In this document: piece by piece, positions 63,104 through 64,000 of the stretch
How the letters are laid out: the number at the start of each line of letters is the position of its first letter
Position numbering within the stretch: position 1 is the stretch's first letter
Source of the DNA: Mariniflexile gromovii
GTDB taxonomy: Bacteria > Bacteroidota > Bacteroidia > Flavobacteriales > Flavobacteriaceae
NCBI RefSeq assembly: GCF_017814435.1
Contig: NZ_JAGJCB010000003.1
Coordinates: 310,001 to 374,000 of the forward strand
Direction of reading: 5' to 3'
Length of the DNA: 64,000 bases
The notes under the pieces: generated by a model
Database searches by the model: none
Told to the model about the DNA's origin: nothing
What the model saw: the letters and a program-made list of their open reading frames with translations, nothing else
Program-made: the position numbers and the translations under genes

Positions 63104-64000
63104 TTAAGAGAGTTCAACAACCAAATCATCATCCGTTTTTGTAACGCTGGCCAATTTGTGCTTGGTTAAACCTTTGATGCCTTTATCCCAAGCTTTATTG
63201 CTTAGGCCTGATTGCGATTTTAATTCGTTTAAAGATATGCTTTTTTGGGTTTTTAAAATTTCGAAGATGGCTTTTTCAGCATCACTCAATTCCACAGCTT
63301 TTTTCTCTGGGCGCATTTGCGGGAAGAACAATACTTCTTGGATGGATTGGTTGTTGGTTAAAAACATAATCAATCGGTCCATACCAATGCCCATACCCGA
63401 TGTTGGTGGCATACCGTATTCCAAAGCACGTAAAAAGTCGTAATCGATGGTTCCAGTTGCTTCATCATCACCTTTTTTGGCAAGTTCCATTTGGTGCTCA
63501 AAACGTTCACGTTGGTCAATAGGGTCGTTAAGTTCGGAATACGCATTGGCTATTTCTTTACCACAAACCATCAATTCGAAACGCTCGGTTAATTCTGGGT
63601 TTTCTCGGTGTTCTTTACATAACGGGCTCATTTCTTTCGGGTAGTCTGTAATGTAAGTAGGTTGTATGTAGTTGCCCTCACATTTTTCGCCAAAAATTTC
63701 ATCAATTAGTTTTCCTTTGCCCATGGTGTCGTCTACTTCAATGCCCATGCCCTTGGCAGCAGCTCTAATGTCATCTTCGGTTTTTCCGGTAATATCAAAA
63801 CCAGTAAATTCTTTAATAGAATCTGCCATGGTTACTCTGGCGTAAGGCGCTTTAAAATCTATTTCGTGTTTTCCAAAAGTAGCTTTTGTGGTACCGTTTA
63901 CGGCAATGGCACAATGTTCTAGCAAACGCTCGCAAAAATCCATCATCCAGTTGTAATCTTTATACGCTACATAAATTTCCATAGCGGTAAACTCTGGGTT
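63104..64000 (-). CDS. lysS: Lysyl-tRNA synthetase, C-terminal part (partial)
   Basis: The frame is open to the window edge (NPEFTAMEIYVAYKDY at the start), so this is the C-terminal portion. Class II motif 3 is clear in GIGMDRLIMFLTN, and the ending VLFFPQMRPEKK normally closes bacterial LysS. Here about 65 residues follow (LSDAEKAIFEILKTQ, then LNELKSQSGLSNKAWDKGIKGL), which look like a winged helix. The extension is common in Flavobacteriaceae as far as I recall. It charges tRNA-Lys. Confidence 0.93.
   Translation of the reverse strand, partial: NPEFTAMEIYVAYKDYNWMMDFCERLLEHCAIAVNGTTKATFGKHEIDFKAPYARVTMADSIKEFTGFDITGKTEDDIRAAAKGMGIEVDDTMGKGKLIDEIFGEKCEGNYIQPTYITDYPKEMSPLCKEHRENPELTERFELMVCGKEIANAYSELNDPIDQRERFEHQMELAKKGDDEATGTIDYDFLRALEYGMPPTSGMGIGMDRLIMFLTNNQSIQEVLFFPQMRPEKKAVELSDAEKAIFEILKTQKSISLNELKSQSGLSNKAWDKGIKGLTKHKLASVTKTDDDLVVELS

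Overview
The window reads as chromosome of a marine, probably alga-associated member of the Flavobacteriaceae (Bacteroidetes). The evidence is low GC with A-rich leaders and few Shine-Dalgarno sites, TAnnTTTG-type -7 promoter elements, SusC-like TonB receptors, lipoproteins with short lipoboxes, LytTR and TPR-kinase two-component systems, and TlpA-like thioredoxins. I saw no rRNA, tRNA or CRISPR array.

Layout. 1-2.4 kb: a methyltransferase, a metallo-beta-lactamase-fold lipoprotein and a tiny zinc-ribbon protein. 2.4-10.3 kb: a catabolic locus of LacI repressor, TonB-dependent receptor, GH63-type (mannosyl/glucosylglycerate hydrolase-like) glycosidase, sodium:solute symporter (frameshifted) and glycerate kinase. 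I read it as uptake and breakdown of a glycosylglycerate such as digeneaside, with the kinase consuming the glycerate released. 10.3-12.7 kb: decayed DNA (integrase tail, another remnant) around an AlkD-like DNA glycosylase and a YdeI/DUF1801 protein. 12.5-24.1 kb: a polyol (most likely mannitol) locus with an outer-membrane channel, a complete CUT2 ABC transporter, two mannitol-2-dehydrogenase-type enzymes, two fructokinases, a Nudix-fold (NrtR/AraR-like) regulator and an AraC regulator. A palindrome overlaps the transporter promoter.

24-28 kb: housekeeping genes (FKBP isomerase, Era, Der). 28-36 kb: a LytS/LytTR two-component system whose sensor shares a repeated domain with the secreted protein before it; that secreted protein shares its other domain with a TlpA-like thioredoxin protein downstream. 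Two genes between them are frameshifted. 36-39.6 kb (minus): LemA with three TPM-domain proteins, then a MerR regulator and an M23 peptidase. 39.8-44.7 kb: AlaS, a GSCFA protein and a membrane-bound AraC regulator. 44.7-45.3 kb: two paralogous, terminator-ended small RNA candidates with compensatory base changes, the most original signal here. 45.3-50.5 kb: a beta-propeller protein and a TPR histidine kinase/LuxR regulator pair. 50.6-58.8 kb: mixed metabolism (DUF4230, rhodanese, enoyl-CoA hydratase, long aromatic amino acid hydroxylase, DUF4136, a 56-residue Cys-rich protein, PLP deaminase, glucosaminidase, HemL). 58.9-64 kb: a Spy/DUF4890-like protein, a nuclease/SEC-C gene broken by an in-frame TGA and bracketed by 10-bp inverted repeats, an outer-membrane protein, and LysS running off the end.

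Four reading frames are broken (three single-base frameshifts in or next to short homopolymers, one nonsense codon). Sequencing or assembly error must be excluded before treating them as biological.
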